Shown one piece after another: positions 42,672 to 51,786 of a stretch of DNA of 64,000 bases. The stretch's first letter is position 1. The number at the start of each line of letters is the position of its first letter. This stretch comes from Glaciihabitans arcticus (GTDB lineage Bacteria; Actinomycetota; Actinomycetes; Actinomycetales; Microbacteriaceae). The translations under genes and the position numbers were made by a program. The notes beneath the pieces are model-generated. The model worked only from the letters and a program-made list of their open reading frames with translations, was not told the origin of the DNA and searched no databases. Location: contig NZ_SISG01000001.1 of the NCBI RefSeq assembly GCF_004310685.1, positions 1,178,001-1,242,000 of the forward strand. Reading direction: 5' to 3'.

Positions 42672-43996
42672 GAGCTGCTCGTTTCTGTTGCGGAAGTCTT
42701 CTGGTTATCGCCGTCGGCGAAGGATGCCTGCACGTCGATGAGAGCCTGGTCGCGCTCGACGAGCACGGTGCTGAGTCGCCGGCGGCGCCCCTCCGTGCGG
42801 TCGGCGCGCAGCACGAGGCCGGAGATGGTGGCGGTCGAGCCGACGACGGGCAGGCGGCCGAGGGTCTTGGTGAGCAGGCCGCCGACCGAGTCGACCTCGT
42901 CGTCGTCGAGCTCGATGCCGAACAGGTCGCCCAGTTCGTCCACCGGCAGCCGGGCGCTCACGCGGTACTGGCCGTTTCCGAGATCCTCGTATTCGGCGAC
43001 ATCGTGGTCGTACTCGTCGGAGATGTCGCCGACGAGCTCTTCGATGATGTCCTCGAGCGTGACGAGGCCGGCGATGCCGCCGTACTCATCCACCACCATG
43101 GCGAGGTGGTTCGAGTCGAGCTGCATCTGGCGCAGCAGGCTGTCGGCCTTCTGCGACTCGGGCGCGAACAACGCGGGGCGGGCCAGCTCGGAGGCGGTGA
43201 TCTGCTCGGCGCCGAGCGGGCGCTCGTAGTGCAGACGGGCGACGTCGCGCAGGTACAGCACACCGAGGATCTCGTCGATGTTCTCGCCGGTCACCGGCAG
43301 GCGCGACACTCCGGTGCGCAGGAACAGGCCCATGGCCGTGCCGATCGTCGCGTCGTGGTCGATAGTCACCATGTCGGTGCGCGGGATCATGATCTCGCGC
43401 GCAACGGTGTCGCTGAACTCGAAGATCGAGTGGATGAGCTCGCGGTCGTCCTCCTCGAGCACCTCGAGCTCGGTGGCCTCATCCACCATGCTCAGCAACT
43501 GCTCCTCACTGGAGAACGTCGCCGTCTTGGGGCGACCGGGCGTGACCCGGTTGCCGACGGCGACGAGGGCGTTGGCGATGGGGCCGAGGAACAGCCGGAT
43601 GCCGCGGATGAGCGGCGCCGTGAAACGGATGATGGCACGCGAGTGCGCGCGTCCGACGCTGCGCGGGCTCGATCCGACGAGCACGAATGACGCGGCGGTC
43701 ATGATGAGGGCGCTGAACAGCAGCGCGATCCACCAGGTATCGGGAAACGAGTAGGCGAAGGTCAGCGACACGAGCACGGCGGCCGTCGTCTCGGAGACGA
43801 CGCGCATGAAGTTGATCGCGTTGAGGTGTGTGCCGACGTCGTTCGAGATGGCAAGCAGCGACCGCTTCGACTTGCTGTCGCTCGCGATGTCGACAAGATC
43901 CGTGCGGCTCAGCACCGACAGTGCTGAGTCCGCGGCGGCGAGCAGCCCACCGAAGAGCACAAGCAGCACTGCGACGGTGATGAAGACGGGGATCAT
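42668..43996 (-). CDS. CNNM/CorC-family (hemolysin-like) transporter protein
   Basis: A 442-residue protein with an N-terminal CNNM membrane domain (about 1-160; IPVFITVAVLLVLFGGLLAA), a CBS pair (about 200-320; TIDHDATIGTAMGLFLRTGV, DEILGVLYLRDVARLHY) and a C-terminal CorC_HlyC domain (about 340-430; VSARLPVDELGDLFGIELD). The conserved DEYGGIAGLVTLEDIIEELV motif is present. These proteins are linked to Mg2+ or Co2+ efflux; the old name hemolysin is misleading. It lies between ybeY (6 bp) and era (overlap). Confidence 0.92.
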   Translation of the reverse strand: MIPVFITVAVLLVLFGGLLAAADSALSVLSRTDLVDIASDSKSKRSLLAISNDVGTHLNAINFMRVVSETTAAVLVSLTFAYSFPDTWWIALLFSALIMTAASFVLVGSSPRSVGRAHSRAIIRFTAPLIRGIRLFLGPIANALVAVGNRVTPGRPKTATFSSEEQLLSMVDEATELEVLEEDDRELIHSIFEFSDTVAREIMIPRTDMVTIDHDATIGTAMGLFLRTGVSRLPVTGENIDEILGVLYLRDVARLHYERPLGAEQITASELARPALFAPESQKADSLLRQMQLDSNHLAMVVDEYGGIAGLVTLEDIIEELVGDISDEYDHDVAEYEDLGNGQYRVSARLPVDELGDLFGIELDDDEVDSVGGLLTKTLGRLPVVGSTATISGLVLRADRTEGRRRRLSTVLVERDQALIDVQASFADGDNQKTSATETSSS

Positions 43997-44002
43997 GCCG
44001 AA

Positions 44003-44464
44003 CTACCTTTTTCGCTCGGCGACGGCGAACCCGAGGAGGATGTCGCGCTGGATGCCGAACATCTCCTTCTCCTCGTCAGGCTCAGCGTGGTCGAAGCCCA
44101 GCAGGTGCAGCAGGCCGTGCGTGGTCAGCAGCAGCAGTTCGTCGAGAGTCGAGTGGCCCGCGGTCTCCGCCTGGCCGATGGCGACCTGCGGGCACAGCAC
44201 GATGTCGCCGAGCAGGCCGGGAGGCGTGATCGCCTCGTCGCTGCCGGGGCGCAGTTCGTCCATCGGGAAGCTCAGCACATCGGTCGGGCCAGGCTCGTCC
44301 ATCCACTGCACGTGCAGTTGCTCCATGGCGGCCTCGTCGACGAGCACAATGGCAAGCTCGGCGTCCTGGTGCACGCGCATCTCGTCGAGCGCGAAGCTCA
44401 CGAGGCGCTGCAGGGTCGGTTCGTCGACCGGGATGCCGGACTCGTTGTTGATCTCTACGGACAT
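44003..44464 (-). CDS. ybeY: endoribonuclease YbeY
   Basis: A 153-residue metal-dependent RNase for 16S rRNA 3' processing and ribosome quality control. The zinc-binding motif is [11 protein letters not shown] (H-x3-H-x5-H), preceded by [14 protein letters not shown] and [11 protein letters not shown], both typical. ATG 44464 is one base after the phoH stop region, so phoH and ybeY are tightly linked as in most bacteria. An upstream extension in the same frame lies inside phoH and was ignored. Confidence 0.95.
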   Translation of the reverse strand: MSVEINNESGIPVDEPTLQRLVSFALDEMRVHQDAELAIVLVDEAAMEQLHVQWMDEPGPTDVLSFPMDELRPGSDEAITPPGLLGDIVLCPQVAIGQAETAGHSTLDELLLLTTHGLLHLLGFDHAEPDEEKEMFGIQRDILLGFAVAERKR

Positions 44465-44465
44465 G

Positions 44466-45518
44466 TCATCGTCTCCAGCGGGGCGAGGTCGGGCGAGGGG
44501 CGCGGTCGTAGTCGCGCGCCAGTTTCTCGGCATCGAAGGTGGTGTAGGCGTCGACGATCTGGCCGACGAGGGTGTGGCGCACCACATCGGCGCTGGTCAG
44601 TCGCGAGAAGTGGATGTCGTCGATCTCCGCGAGCACACGCGTCACCAACTGCAGGCCGCTCGCCCCCGCGGGCAGGTCGACCTGGGTGACGTCGCCGGTC
44701 ACGACCATCTTCGAGCCGAAGCCCAGACGGGTCAGGAACATCTTCATCTGCTCGGGGCTGGTGTTCTGCGCCTCGTCGAGGATGATGAACGCATTGTTCA
44801 GGGTGCGACCGCGCATGTAGGCAAGCGGCGCGACCTCGACGGTGCCGGCCGCGAGCAGCTTCGGCACGATCTCGGGGTCCATCATCTCGTTGAGCGCGTC
44901 GTACAGCGGGCGCAGGTAGGGGTCGATCTTGTCGGTGAGGGAACCGGGCAGGAACCCGAGCCGCTCCCCCGCCTCGACGGCCGGACGCGTCAGGATGATG
45001 CGCTCGACCTCCTTGCGCTGCAGGGCCTGCACGGCCTTCGCCATGGCGAGGTAGGTCTTTCCGGTGCCGGCCGGGCCGATGCCGAAGACGATGGTGTTCT
45101 CATCGATGGCGTCGACGTAGTCCTTCTGCCCGAGGGTCTTCGGGCGCACGCTTTTGCCGCGGCTCGTCAGGATCGCCTGGCTGAGCAGCTCGGCGGGGCT
45201 GCCGGCCTTGTCGTGCAGGATCTTCGCCGATCGGGTGACCTCCGCGGGTTCGAGGTCCTGGCCGTTCTCTACCATTTGGATGAGCTCCTCGACCAGTTGC
45301 CTGGCCTCGTGTAGTTGGTCTCCGGCCTCGGTGTTGTCCGACGGGGCCGACATGGTGATTCTGTTGCCGCGCACGAGCACGGAGACGAGCGGGAACTGCT
45401 TCTCGACGGTGCGCAGCAGTCGGTCCTGAGGGCCGAGCAGTCGCACCATCGCGACACCGTCCACCTCCACGTCGATTCGGTCGAATCCGGGGATCTGGCT
45501 GCTGTCGCTACTCGGCAA
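44466..45518 (-). CDS. phoH: PhoH family ATPase
   Basis: A 350-residue protein with an N-terminal KH-like/RNA-binding part and a RecA-like ATPase core. Walker A is [20 protein letters not shown]; downstream come [40 protein letters not shown] (Walker B) and [16 protein letters not shown]. The family is associated with RNA metabolism alongside YbeY. I place the start at TTG 45518 ([12 protein letters not shown]), which overlaps the HIT-gene stop and follows GAAGG by six bases; extending to 45542 has no support. Confidence 0.93.
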   Translation of the reverse strand: MPSSDSSQIPGFDRIDVEVDGVAMVRLLGPQDRLLRTVEKQFPLVSVLVRGNRITMSAPSDNTEAGDQLHEARQLVEELIQMVENGQDLEPAEVTRSAKILHDKAGSPAELLSQAILTSRGKSVRPKTLGQKDYVDAIDENTIVFGIGPAGTGKTYLAMAKAVQALQRKEVERIILTRPAVEAGERLGFLPGSLTDKIDPYLRPLYDALNEMMDPEIVPKLLAAGTVEVAPLAYMRGRTLNNAFIILDEAQNTSPEQMKMFLTRLGFGSKMVVTGDVTQVDLPAGASGLQLVTRVLAEIDDIHFSRLTSADVVRHTLVGQIVDAYTTFDAEKLARDYDRAPRPTSPRWRR

Positions 45519-45846
45519 GGGTGCCTTCCTGCAGTGCGCCACTCAGTACGTGAGCGTGGACGTGGAACACGGCCTGACCGGCGCTCTCACCGGAGTTGAA
45601 GATGAGACGGTACTCGCCGTTGGAGTGTTCGGCGGCCAGGTCATTGGCGACCGAGACCATCTCGGACAGCAGTGCGGGGTCGCCCCCTGCGAGCTCGGCG
45701 ACGTTCGCGAACTCCTCCGTCTTGGGAACGACCAGCAGGTGCACGGGAGCCTGGGGTGCGATGTCGCGGAATGCGATGATCGCCTCGCTCTCGAAGACGA
45801 TGTCCGCGGGGATCTCGCGCGCGACGATCCTGCTGAAAATTGACAT
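45508..45846 (-). CDS. HIT family protein
   Basis: A 112-residue histidine-triad nucleotide-binding protein (HinT-like). The triad is in QAVFHVHAHVLSG (H-x-H-x-H), after IFNSGESAG, and the N-terminal part is FSRIVAREIPADIVFESEAI. HinT proteins hydrolyse nucleoside phosphoramidates and acyl-AMPs. It sits between rsmE and phoH, the usual place in actinobacteria, and overlaps the phoH start. Confidence 0.93.
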   Translation of the reverse strand: MSIFSRIVAREIPADIVFESEAIIAFRDIAPQAPVHLLVVPKTEEFANVAELAGGDPALLSEMVSVANDLAAEHSNGEYRLIFNSGESAGQAVFHVHAHVLSGALQEGTLAE

Positions 45847-45870
45847 GGGTACAGCTTAAACCGTCGCGAG

Positions 45871-46599
45871 TTACCAGCGGGTGAGTTTCGCGCTCAGCAC
45901 AGCAATCGCTGCGGGACCGGCCGTCGAGGTGCGCAGAACGCCGTCCCCCAGCCGGACGAGGGATGCCCCGGCCGCGACCAGCGCGTCCAGTTCGTGCGGC
46001 GCGATGCCACCCTCGGGGCCTACGACGAGAACGACGTCGCGGTCATCCAGTTCGACGGCGGTGAGCGCCTGCTCGGCCGTCGGTTCGAGCACCAGCAGGT
46101 GCGTGTGGGCGGCCAGCTTGGCGAGCTGGTTGGTGGAGACGAGGTCGAGCACGTCGGGCAGCCACGCGCGGATCGACTGCTTGCTGGCCTCCCGCGTGAT
46201 CGCGGACCAACGGTCGTGCCCCTTCGCGATCTTGCTGCCCTCCCAGCGGGAGATGGAGCGGGCGGCGGTCCACGGGATGACGGCATCCACACCGAGCTCG
46301 GTCGACACCTGCACGGCCAGCTCGTCGCGGTCGCCCTTCGCGAGCGCCTGGGCGAGCACGATCGCGGGGGCCCCGCGCGGGACATCCCGAATCTCAGCGA
46401 CCTCGATCGCGAGCTCGGTGTGCTCGGCGGTCACGATGGGGCCGGTCGCGACGAGACCGCGGCCGTTGCCGATCGAGACGGTCTCGCCGACCGCGAGGCG
46501 GCTCACCGTGACGGCATGCCTGGCTTCGGGGCCGTCGATGCTCACGCGGTCGCCGACGGCGGCACTCTCGATGAGTTCGTTGAGGTAGAAGTGGGCCAT
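45871..46599 (-). CDS. rsmE: 16S rRNA m3U1498 methyltransferase
   Basis: A 242-residue SPOUT-class methyltransferase for U1498 of 16S rRNA. The N-terminal PUA-like domain begins MAHFYLNELIESAAVGDRVS; the SPOUT knot contains VVLVVGPEGGIAPHELDAL and VRLGDGVLRTSTAGPAAI, which bind S-adenosylmethionine. PWTAARSISRWEGSKIAKGH is a family marker. It follows dnaJ by six bases in the hrcA-dnaJ-rsmE order. Confidence 0.94.
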   Translation of the reverse strand: MAHFYLNELIESAAVGDRVSIDGPEARHAVTVSRLAVGETVSIGNGRGLVATGPIVTAEHTELAIEVAEIRDVPRGAPAIVLAQALAKGDRDELAVQVSTELGVDAVIPWTAARSISRWEGSKIAKGHDRWSAITREASKQSIRAWLPDVLDLVSTNQLAKLAAHTHLLVLEPTAEQALTAVELDDRDVVLVVGPEGGIAPHELDALVAAGASLVRLGDGVLRTSTAGPAAIAVLSAKLTRW

Positions 46600-46605
46600 A
46601 GGAAG

Positions 46606-47733
46606 CTAGACGTGCAGGAACCGATCGCGCAGCTTCGCGAAGAGTCCCTGCTGGAACTCGGCGAGCTGCGGCGCTTTGGCCTTGTAGGTGCCGGCGAACT
46701 GGCGCAGCAGCTCCTGCTCCCTGGCGTTCAGCTTGGTCGGGGTCAGAACCTGCACACCGATCTTCAGGTCGCCGCGTCCGTTGCCGCGCAGACGCGAGAT
46801 GCCGCGCTCCTTGAGGGTCACGACCTCGGCGCTCTGCGTGCCGGGCTTGAGTTCGAGCTCGATCGGGCCGTCGAGCCCGGGGAACTTCGCTGTGGTGCCC
46901 AGCACGGCGTCGGCCATGCTGATCTCAAGGGTCGCGAGCAGGTCGTCGCCGTTACGGCTGAAGATGTCGTTGTGCTTGACCTTGATCTCGAGGAACAGGT
47001 CGCCGTGCGGGCCGCCGGCCGGGCCGATCTCGCCCTGGCCGGGAAGCTGCAGGCGCAGGCCGGTGTCGACGCCGGCGGGGATGTCTACGGTCATCTTGCG
47101 GGTCGCGCGAACGCGGCCCTGTCCCGCACAGGTCGGGCAGGGGCTCGGGATGACGGTACCGAACCCGCGGCAGGTGCCACACGGGCTCGACGTCATGATG
47201 TTGCCCAGGAGGCTGCGCACGGCGCGCTGGATCTGGCCGGAACCGTGGCAGATGTCGCACACCACTGCGCGCGTGCCGGGAGCGCAGCAGGAACCCTCGC
47301 AGGCCTCGCACAGCACGGCCGTCGCGACCTCGAGGTCGCGCTTGGTGCCGAAGATGACCTCGTCGAGGTCGACATCGACACGAAGCAGGGCGTCGCCGCC
47401 ACGCTCCTTGCGGGATCGGGGGGCTGCACCGCTGCCGCCGCTTCCGGGGGCCGCTGCGCCGAAGAACGCTTCGAAGATGTCGCCGAAGCCTGCCGCACCG
47501 CCGCCGCCGAAGCCGGGGTTGGGTCCGAGGTCGTACTCCTCGCGCTGGCGCGCGTCGCTCAGCACGTCGTAGGCGTGCGTGACCGACTTGAAGCGGTCGG
47601 ATGCGTCCTCACTCGGGTTCACGTCGGGGTGGAACTCGCGCGCGAGACGGCGATACGCCTTTTTGATCTCGTCAGCCGTCGCGGTTCGTTCGACACCGAG
47701 TGTCTCGTAGTGGTCTGCCACGTTATCCGTCAT
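46606..47733 (-). CDS. dnaJ: chaperone DnaJ
   Basis: A 375-residue type I J-protein. J domain (2-65): HYETLGVERTATADEIKKAY and REFHPDVNPSED with the HPD loop. A Gly-rich segment follows, and then the zinc-finger region with CDICHGSG, CGTCRGFG and CPTCAGQG; the first repeat reads CEACEGSCC, with Cys where Gly usually stands. The C-terminal substrate domains include VDIPAGVDTGLRLQLPGQGE. The gene lies 15 bp after hrcA and should be under the same CIRCE control. Actinobacteria often have a second dnaJ with dnaK; this is the hrcA-linked copy. Confidence 0.95.
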   Translation of the reverse strand: MTDNVADHYETLGVERTATADEIKKAYRRLAREFHPDVNPSEDASDRFKSVTHAYDVLSDARQREEYDLGPNPGFGGGGAAGFGDIFEAFFGAAAPGSGGSGAAPRSRKERGGDALLRVDVDLDEVIFGTKRDLEVATAVLCEACEGSCCAPGTRAVVCDICHGSGQIQRAVRSLLGNIMTSSPCGTCRGFGTVIPSPCPTCAGQGRVRATRKMTVDIPAGVDTGLRLQLPGQGEIGPAGGPHGDLFLEIKVKHNDIFSRNGDDLLATLEISMADAVLGTTAKFPGLDGPIELELKPGTQSAEVVTLKERGISRLRGNGRGDLKIGVQVLTPTKLNAREQELLRQFAGTYKAKAPQLAEFQQGLFAKLRDRFLHV

Positions 47734-47748
47734 TCCTCAGGTTGTAGT

Positions 47749-48780
47749 TCAGTCTTCGCCCAGCAGGCGGGTCAGGTAGCGCGCTACCGCCCGCACTGCC
47801 GCCATGTTGTTCGAATAATCCATTCGCGTCGGCCCGAGCACACCGAGCCTCGCGATAGCTGTTCCGGATGCACCGTAGCCATGAGTCAGCACGGAGGTCT
47901 CCCCCAGGCCGAACTCCGCGTTCTCACGACCGATGCTCACCGCGACACCGTGCTGGTCGTTCTTGTCGCTGCCGACCTCTCCGAAGAGCCGGAGCAGGGT
48001 GACCTGCTCCTCAATCGCCTCCAACACAGGGTAGATGCTTCCGCTGAAGTCTTCCTCCGTGCGCACGAGGTTCGCGGCACCCGCCATGACTAGTCGGTCC
48101 TGCCTATTCTCGGCAGCCTGCTCGACGAGGCTCGAGACGATGCGCTCGACGACCGGACGCTGCTGCGGCCCGAACTGCTGCGGCATCGCCGCTAGAGCGG
48201 TTGCCGCGTCGGCGAGACCGAGGCCGCCGATTCCCGCATTCAGTCGGGTGCGGAGCGTGGTGAGCAGTTCGCCGTCGAGGTCGGCGGGAAGGTCGATGTT
48301 GCGCTGCTCGACGCGCCCCGTGTCGGTGATGAACACCGACATGAGCTTGCGCGGGGCGAGCGGCACCAGCTCGACGTGACGCACCTTGGAGCGTGTGAGC
48401 GAGGGGTACTGCACCAGGGCGACCTGGTGGGTGAGCTGCGAGAGCAGTCGAACGGTGCGGGCGAGTACGTCATCCAGGTCGACAGACTGGCCGAGGAACG
48501 TCTCGATCGCGGTGCGCTGCGCGCTGGTCAGCGGCCGAAGGTCGGCCAGCTGGTCGACGAAGACGCGATAGCCCTTGTCGGTGGGCACCCGGCCGGACGA
48601 CGTGTGGGGCGCGACGATCAGCTCTTCCTCCTCGAGGAGGGCCATATCGTTGCGGATCGTCGCGGCCGAGACGCCGAAGGAGTGGCGCTCGACGATCGAC
48701 TTGGACCCGACGGGCTCGCGCGAGGCGACGTAATCCTGAACAATCACTCGAAGGACTTCGAGGCTGCGGTCGGAAACCAT
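47749..48780 (-). CDS. hrcA: heat-inducible transcription repressor HrcA
   Basis: A 343-residue repressor of chaperone genes. The N-terminal winged helix spans about 1-80 (SDRSLEVLRVIVQDYVASRE; SFGVSAATIRNDMALLEEEE; SGRVPTDKGYRVFVDQL). The GAF-like dimerisation and inserted domain follow, ending MDYSNNMAAVRAVARYL. A CIRCE operator 20-50 bp upstream of the ATG shows self-regulation of hrcA and dnaJ. Start ATG 48780; longer in-frame extensions cross the operator. Confidence 0.95.
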   Translation of the reverse strand: MVSDRSLEVLRVIVQDYVASREPVGSKSIVERHSFGVSAATIRNDMALLEEEELIVAPHTSSGRVPTDKGYRVFVDQLADLRPLTSAQRTAIETFLGQSVDLDDVLARTVRLLSQLTHQVALVQYPSLTRSKVRHVELVPLAPRKLMSVFITDTGRVEQRNIDLPADLDGELLTTLRTRLNAGIGGLGLADAATALAAMPQQFGPQQRPVVERIVSSLVEQAAENRQDRLVMAGAANLVRTEEDFSGSIYPVLEAIEEQVTLLRLFGEVGSDKNDQHGVAVSIGRENAEFGLGETSVLTHGYGASGTAIARLGVLGPTRMDYSNNMAAVRAVARYLTRLLGED

Positions 48781-48800
48781 GCTGCACCCGCCCTTCGCCG

Positions 48801-48827
48801 CTAGCACTCCATAAGCCTGACTGCCAA
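48801..48827. promoter_or_regulatory. CIRCE operator upstream of hrcA-dnaJ
   Basis: CTAGCACTC, nine spacer bases, then GACTGCCAA, an imperfect match to the consensus TTAGCACTC-N9-GAGTGCTAA (8/9 in one half, 7/9 in the other). It lies 21-47 bp before the hrcA ATG, the expected site for HrcA repression of the hrcA-dnaJ operon. Confidence 0.85.
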
Positions 48828-48996
48828 TTGTATCGCGACACACCCCCTCGCAGGCGTTGCACGCACGGTAATCCAAGCGCTACCTTGTCTCTGTGCGTTT
48901 CGGTCGCCCCATTTGGGGGCCAGCGCGTTCGTCAACCCGACATCGTCACCGAGCGGTTCGGTACCCCACAACGTTCCACCTGAAAGGCATCACATC

Positions 48997-49383
48997 ATGA
49001 CTGCTCCCACTCCTCCCGCAGCTGCGGCACCCCTGACCACGGCCGAGGACAACCAGTGGGCGTCCTTCGCGCACCTGGGCGGCATCCTCAGCTTCCTGCC
49101 CTCGCTCATCATCTGGCTGGTCTTCAAGGACCGCGGCGCCTTCACCAACCAGGAGGCCAAGGAGGCGCTGAACTTCCAGATCACCGTCGCCATCGGCCAT
49201 GTCGCGATCTTCATCGTGAACTCGGTGCTCACCGCGGTCACCCTGGGCATCTGGGGCTTCATCGGCTGGATCCTGCCGCTCGCCCTGTTCGTCGTCCAGG
49301 TCATCTTCTCCATCCAGGGCTTCCTCAAGGCGAAGGACGGCATCGCCTACCGCTACCCGTTCGCGATCCGTTTCATCAAGTAA
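48997..49383 (+). CDS. DUF4870 membrane protein, copy 1
   Basis: A 128-residue protein of the DUF4870 (TM2-like) type. A Pro/Ala-rich N-terminus is followed by WASFAHLGGILSFLPSLIIW, FKDRGAFTNQEAKEALNFQI and two further helices, ending RYPFAIRFIK. The family has three or four membrane helices and unknown function. The ATG at 48997 has TGAAAGG upstream. It is followed by an intrinsic terminator and a second, related gene. Confidence 0.85.
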   Translation: MTAPTPPAAAAPLTTAEDNQWASFAHLGGILSFLPSLIIWLVFKDRGAFTNQEAKEALNFQITVAIGHVAIFIVNSVLTAVTLGIWGFIGWILPLALFVVQVIFSIQGFLKAKDGIAYRYPFAIRFIK

Positions 49384-49400
49384 CTTCTCGACACTTCGAG

Positions 49401-49435
49401 GGCCGGGATCACATCGATCCCGGCCTTCGGGCTTT
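49401..49435 (+). terminator. hairpin terminator after DUF4870 copy 1
   Basis: GGCCGGGATC and GATCCCGGCC form a perfect 10-bp stem with loop ACATC, followed by TTCGGGCTTT. It begins 18 bp after the stop codon of the first DUF4870 gene and ends just before the ATG of the second. Confidence 0.75.
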
Positions 49436-49444
49436 AATGGGGGC

Positions 49445-49837
49445 ATGTCAACGACACCTCCGCCCTACCAGCCGCCCGCCCAGCCGCCGTTTCAGCCCGC
49501 GCCGGTGCAGCCCATGAGCCCCGCCGACGAACGCCTCTGGGCGACCCTCGTGCACGTCGGCGCCCTGCTCTTCGGTGGTTGGCCGGCCCTCATCGGCTAC
49601 CTTGTGCTGAAGGACCGCGGACCCTTCGTCAACGCGCACACCAAGACGGCGCTCAACTTCCAGATCACCATGCTGCTCGCCTCGCTCGTCGGCTGCGTGC
49701 TCATGCTGGTCATCATCGGCTTCTTCGTGGTGATCGCCGTCGGCATCGTCATCATCGTGTTCAGCATCATCGCCGCCATAGCCGCGAACAAGGGCGAGTT
49801 CTACACGTACCCGCTCACGATCGAATTCATCAAATAA
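49445..49837 (+). CDS. DUF4870 membrane protein, copy 2
   Basis: A 130-residue paralogue of the preceding protein. It has a Pro/Gln-rich N-terminus (PPPYQPPAQPPFQPAPVQP), WATLVHVGALLFGGWPALIG, KDRGPFVNAHTKTALNFQI and ending YPLTIEFIK. The shared KDRGxFxNxxxxxALNFQI motif shows common origin by tandem duplication. Function is unknown. A hairpin terminator separates the two, so they may be expressed independently. Confidence 0.85.
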   Translation: MSTTPPPYQPPAQPPFQPAPVQPMSPADERLWATLVHVGALLFGGWPALIGYLVLKDRGPFVNAHTKTALNFQITMLLASLVGCVLMLVIIGFFVVIAVGIVIIVFSIIAAIAANKGEFYTYPLTIEFIK

Positions 49838-49854
49838 GCGCAGTCATCACGTAG

Positions 49855-51078
49855 TCAGTCAGTCAGCCGTCGTACGACGGCGTCCGCCAGCAGCCGGCCG
49901 CGCAGGGTCAGTTCCACGGTTCCGCGCAGGGCGGCTGCCGCGTTGACCAGTTCGTCGGCGATCAGCCCCGCCACCGCCGTGCGACCGGATGCACTCAACT
50001 CGGCGATCGGCAGTCCCTCGCGAATCCGCGTGCGCAGGAGCACGGTCTCCGTGGCTCGGGTCGCTGCATCGAGAGTCTCGCGGCCCGCTGCCGGGGAGAC
50101 CCCGGAAAGAATCCGCTCCGCGTAGGCGGCCGGGTGCTTGACGTTCCACCAGCGCACCCCGCCCACGTGGCTGTGCGCGCCGGGGCCGACGCCCCACCAG
50201 TCATGGCCCTGCCAATAGGAGAGGTTGTGCTGCGAACGCTGCTCGGCCGCACGCGCCCAGTTCGACACCTCGTACCACTCGTAACCGGCCTCGGCGAGCA
50301 GGGAATCGGCCAGCTCGTACATGTCCGCCGCGAGATCGTCATCCGGCATCGCCACCTCGCCGCGCCGGATCTGGCGCGCGAGCTTGGTGCCGTCCTCGAC
50401 GATGAGGGCGTAGGCCGACAGGTGGTCGGGCTGCTGGGCGAGCGCGCGGTCAAGCGAGGTGCGCCAGTCGGCGAGGGTCTCCCCCGGCGTGCCGTAGATG
50501 AGGTCGAGGCTGACGGCGAGGCCGGCCTCGCGCGCCCAGGCCACAACGAGCGGAATGCGCTCGGGGTCGTGGGTGCGCTCGAGGGTCGCGAGAACGTGCG
50601 GAACGGCGGACTGCATCCCGAAGCTGACGCGGGTGAAGCCGGCTGCCCTGAGGGCCAGCAGGTACTCGAGGTCGACGGAGTCGGGGTTCGCCTCGGTCGT
50701 CACCTCGGCGCCCGGTTCGAGGCCCCACGTCTCGACCACGCTGGCGAGCATCGCCGCAAGGTCGGTGACCGGCAGCAGGGTCGGCGTACCTCCGCCGAAG
50801 AAGACCGTGGATGCCGCACGCGCAGGCAGTCCGGACGCCGCAAGCGCCGCCGCGCCCAACTCGACCTCGGCGATCGCCTGTCCGGCGTAGTCGCTGCGCT
50901 TGGCGCCGCGGAGTTCCTCGCTCGTGTACGTGTTGAAGTCGCAGTAGCCGCAGCGCACCCGACAGAACGGCACGTGCAGGTAGACGCCGAACCTCCTGTC
51001 GCCGGCGCCCTCGAGCACGCTCGCGGGCAGAAGGCCGTCGGCGGGTGCCGGATCGGCGAGAGGGAGGGCGGAGGGCAT
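49855..51078 (-). CDS. hemW: HemW-like radical SAM protein
   Basis: A 407-residue radical SAM enzyme of the HemW/HemN group. The 4Fe-4S cluster motif is HVPFCRVRCGYCDFNTYTSE (C-x3-C-x2-C), followed by VFFGGGTPTLLPVTDLAAML, VTTEANPDSVDLEYLLALRA, GFTRVSFGMQSAVPHVLATL and SLDLIYGTPGETLADWRTSL. HemW proteins act in haem handling rather than as true coproporphyrinogen oxidases. In actinobacteria it usually lies next to lepA and hrcA; here about 5 kb of other genes separates it from lepA. Confidence 0.92.
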   Translation of the reverse strand: MPSALPLADPAPADGLLPASVLEGAGDRRFGVYLHVPFCRVRCGYCDFNTYTSEELRGAKRSDYAGQAIAEVELGAAALAASGLPARAASTVFFGGGTPTLLPVTDLAAMLASVVETWGLEPGAEVTTEANPDSVDLEYLLALRAAGFTRVSFGMQSAVPHVLATLERTHDPERIPLVVAWAREAGLAVSLDLIYGTPGETLADWRTSLDRALAQQPDHLSAYALIVEDGTKLARQIRRGEVAMPDDDLAADMYELADSLLAEAGYEWYEVSNWARAAEQRSQHNLSYWQGHDWWGVGPGAHSHVGGVRWWNVKHPAAYAERILSGVSPAAGRETLDAATRATETVLLRTRIREGLPIAELSASGRTAVAGLIADELVNAAAALRGTVELTLRGRLLADAVVRRLTD

Positions 51079-51117
51079 CCGTCAATTCTCCCACCCCCTG
51101 TCTGTCACCATGGACGG

Positions 51118-51786
51118 GTGAACTTCATACTCTGGGACGTCGACGGAACGCTGGTCTACAACGGGGCCGACGCCGGCAACCTGTACCACGACGCACTCGA
51201 GATCGTCGTCGGGCGTCCGCTCGGAGACCGCCTGCCCGGTACCCACGGCAAGACCGACGGGCAGATCATCACCGAGAACCTGAGCCATTTCGATCTCGAC
51301 CCGGCCCTGCACCCGCTCGTCGTCGACCAGCTCGACGAGCTGTCGCGGCTGCGGCACGATGCCGGCAACCACCGCGAACTCTGCCCGGGGGTCGCCTCGG
51401 CCCTGGCCGCTGTCTCTGCCGGCGGCTGGACCAGCGGTCTGCTCACCGGCAACTCCGCGGCCCGAGCGCGGTACAAGGTGACCGGCGCGGGACTCTCCGC
51501 CGATCTCTTCGACTGGGAGCACTCCTACTTCGGCGAGCGGGATCCGCTGCGCACCGACCTGACCCGGCGCGCCCGCGCCGAGCTGCCCGATGCGCGCATC
51601 GTAATCATCGGCGACACCCCGAACGACGGGCTCGCGGCGGATGCTGCGGGCATGGAGTTCCTGGCCGTGGGCACCGGCGCCTTCTCCCTCGACGATCTGC
51701 GGGCCACCAGCGCGCGGGTCGTCGTGGCCGACCTCGCCACCGGGCTGCCCGGGATCCTCGAAGCGCTAGGAGATGGGACCCGCTAG
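51118..51786 (+). CDS. HAD-superfamily hydrolase
   Basis: A 222-residue phosphatase-like protein of the HAD superfamily. Motif I is ILWDVDGTLVYNG, motif II is in TSGLLTGNSAARARYKVTG (Thr), and motif IV VIIGDTPNDGLAADAAG. The helical cap lies between 20 and 95. Nucleophile and acid Asp are intact. Substrate is unknown; phosphoglycolate phosphatase-like activity is possible. Start GTG 51118. The gene lies head-to-head with hemW and its 3' end overlaps the convergent DUF1990 gene by 21 bases. Confidence 0.88.
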   Translation: MNFILWDVDGTLVYNGADAGNLYHDALEIVVGRPLGDRLPGTHGKTDGQIITENLSHFDLDPALHPLVVDQLDELSRLRHDAGNHRELCPGVASALAAVSAGGWTSGLLTGNSAARARYKVTGAGLSADLFDWEHSYFGERDPLRTDLTRRARAELPDARIVIIGDTPNDGLAADAAGMEFLAVGTGAFSLDDLRATSARVVVADLATGLPGILEALGDGTR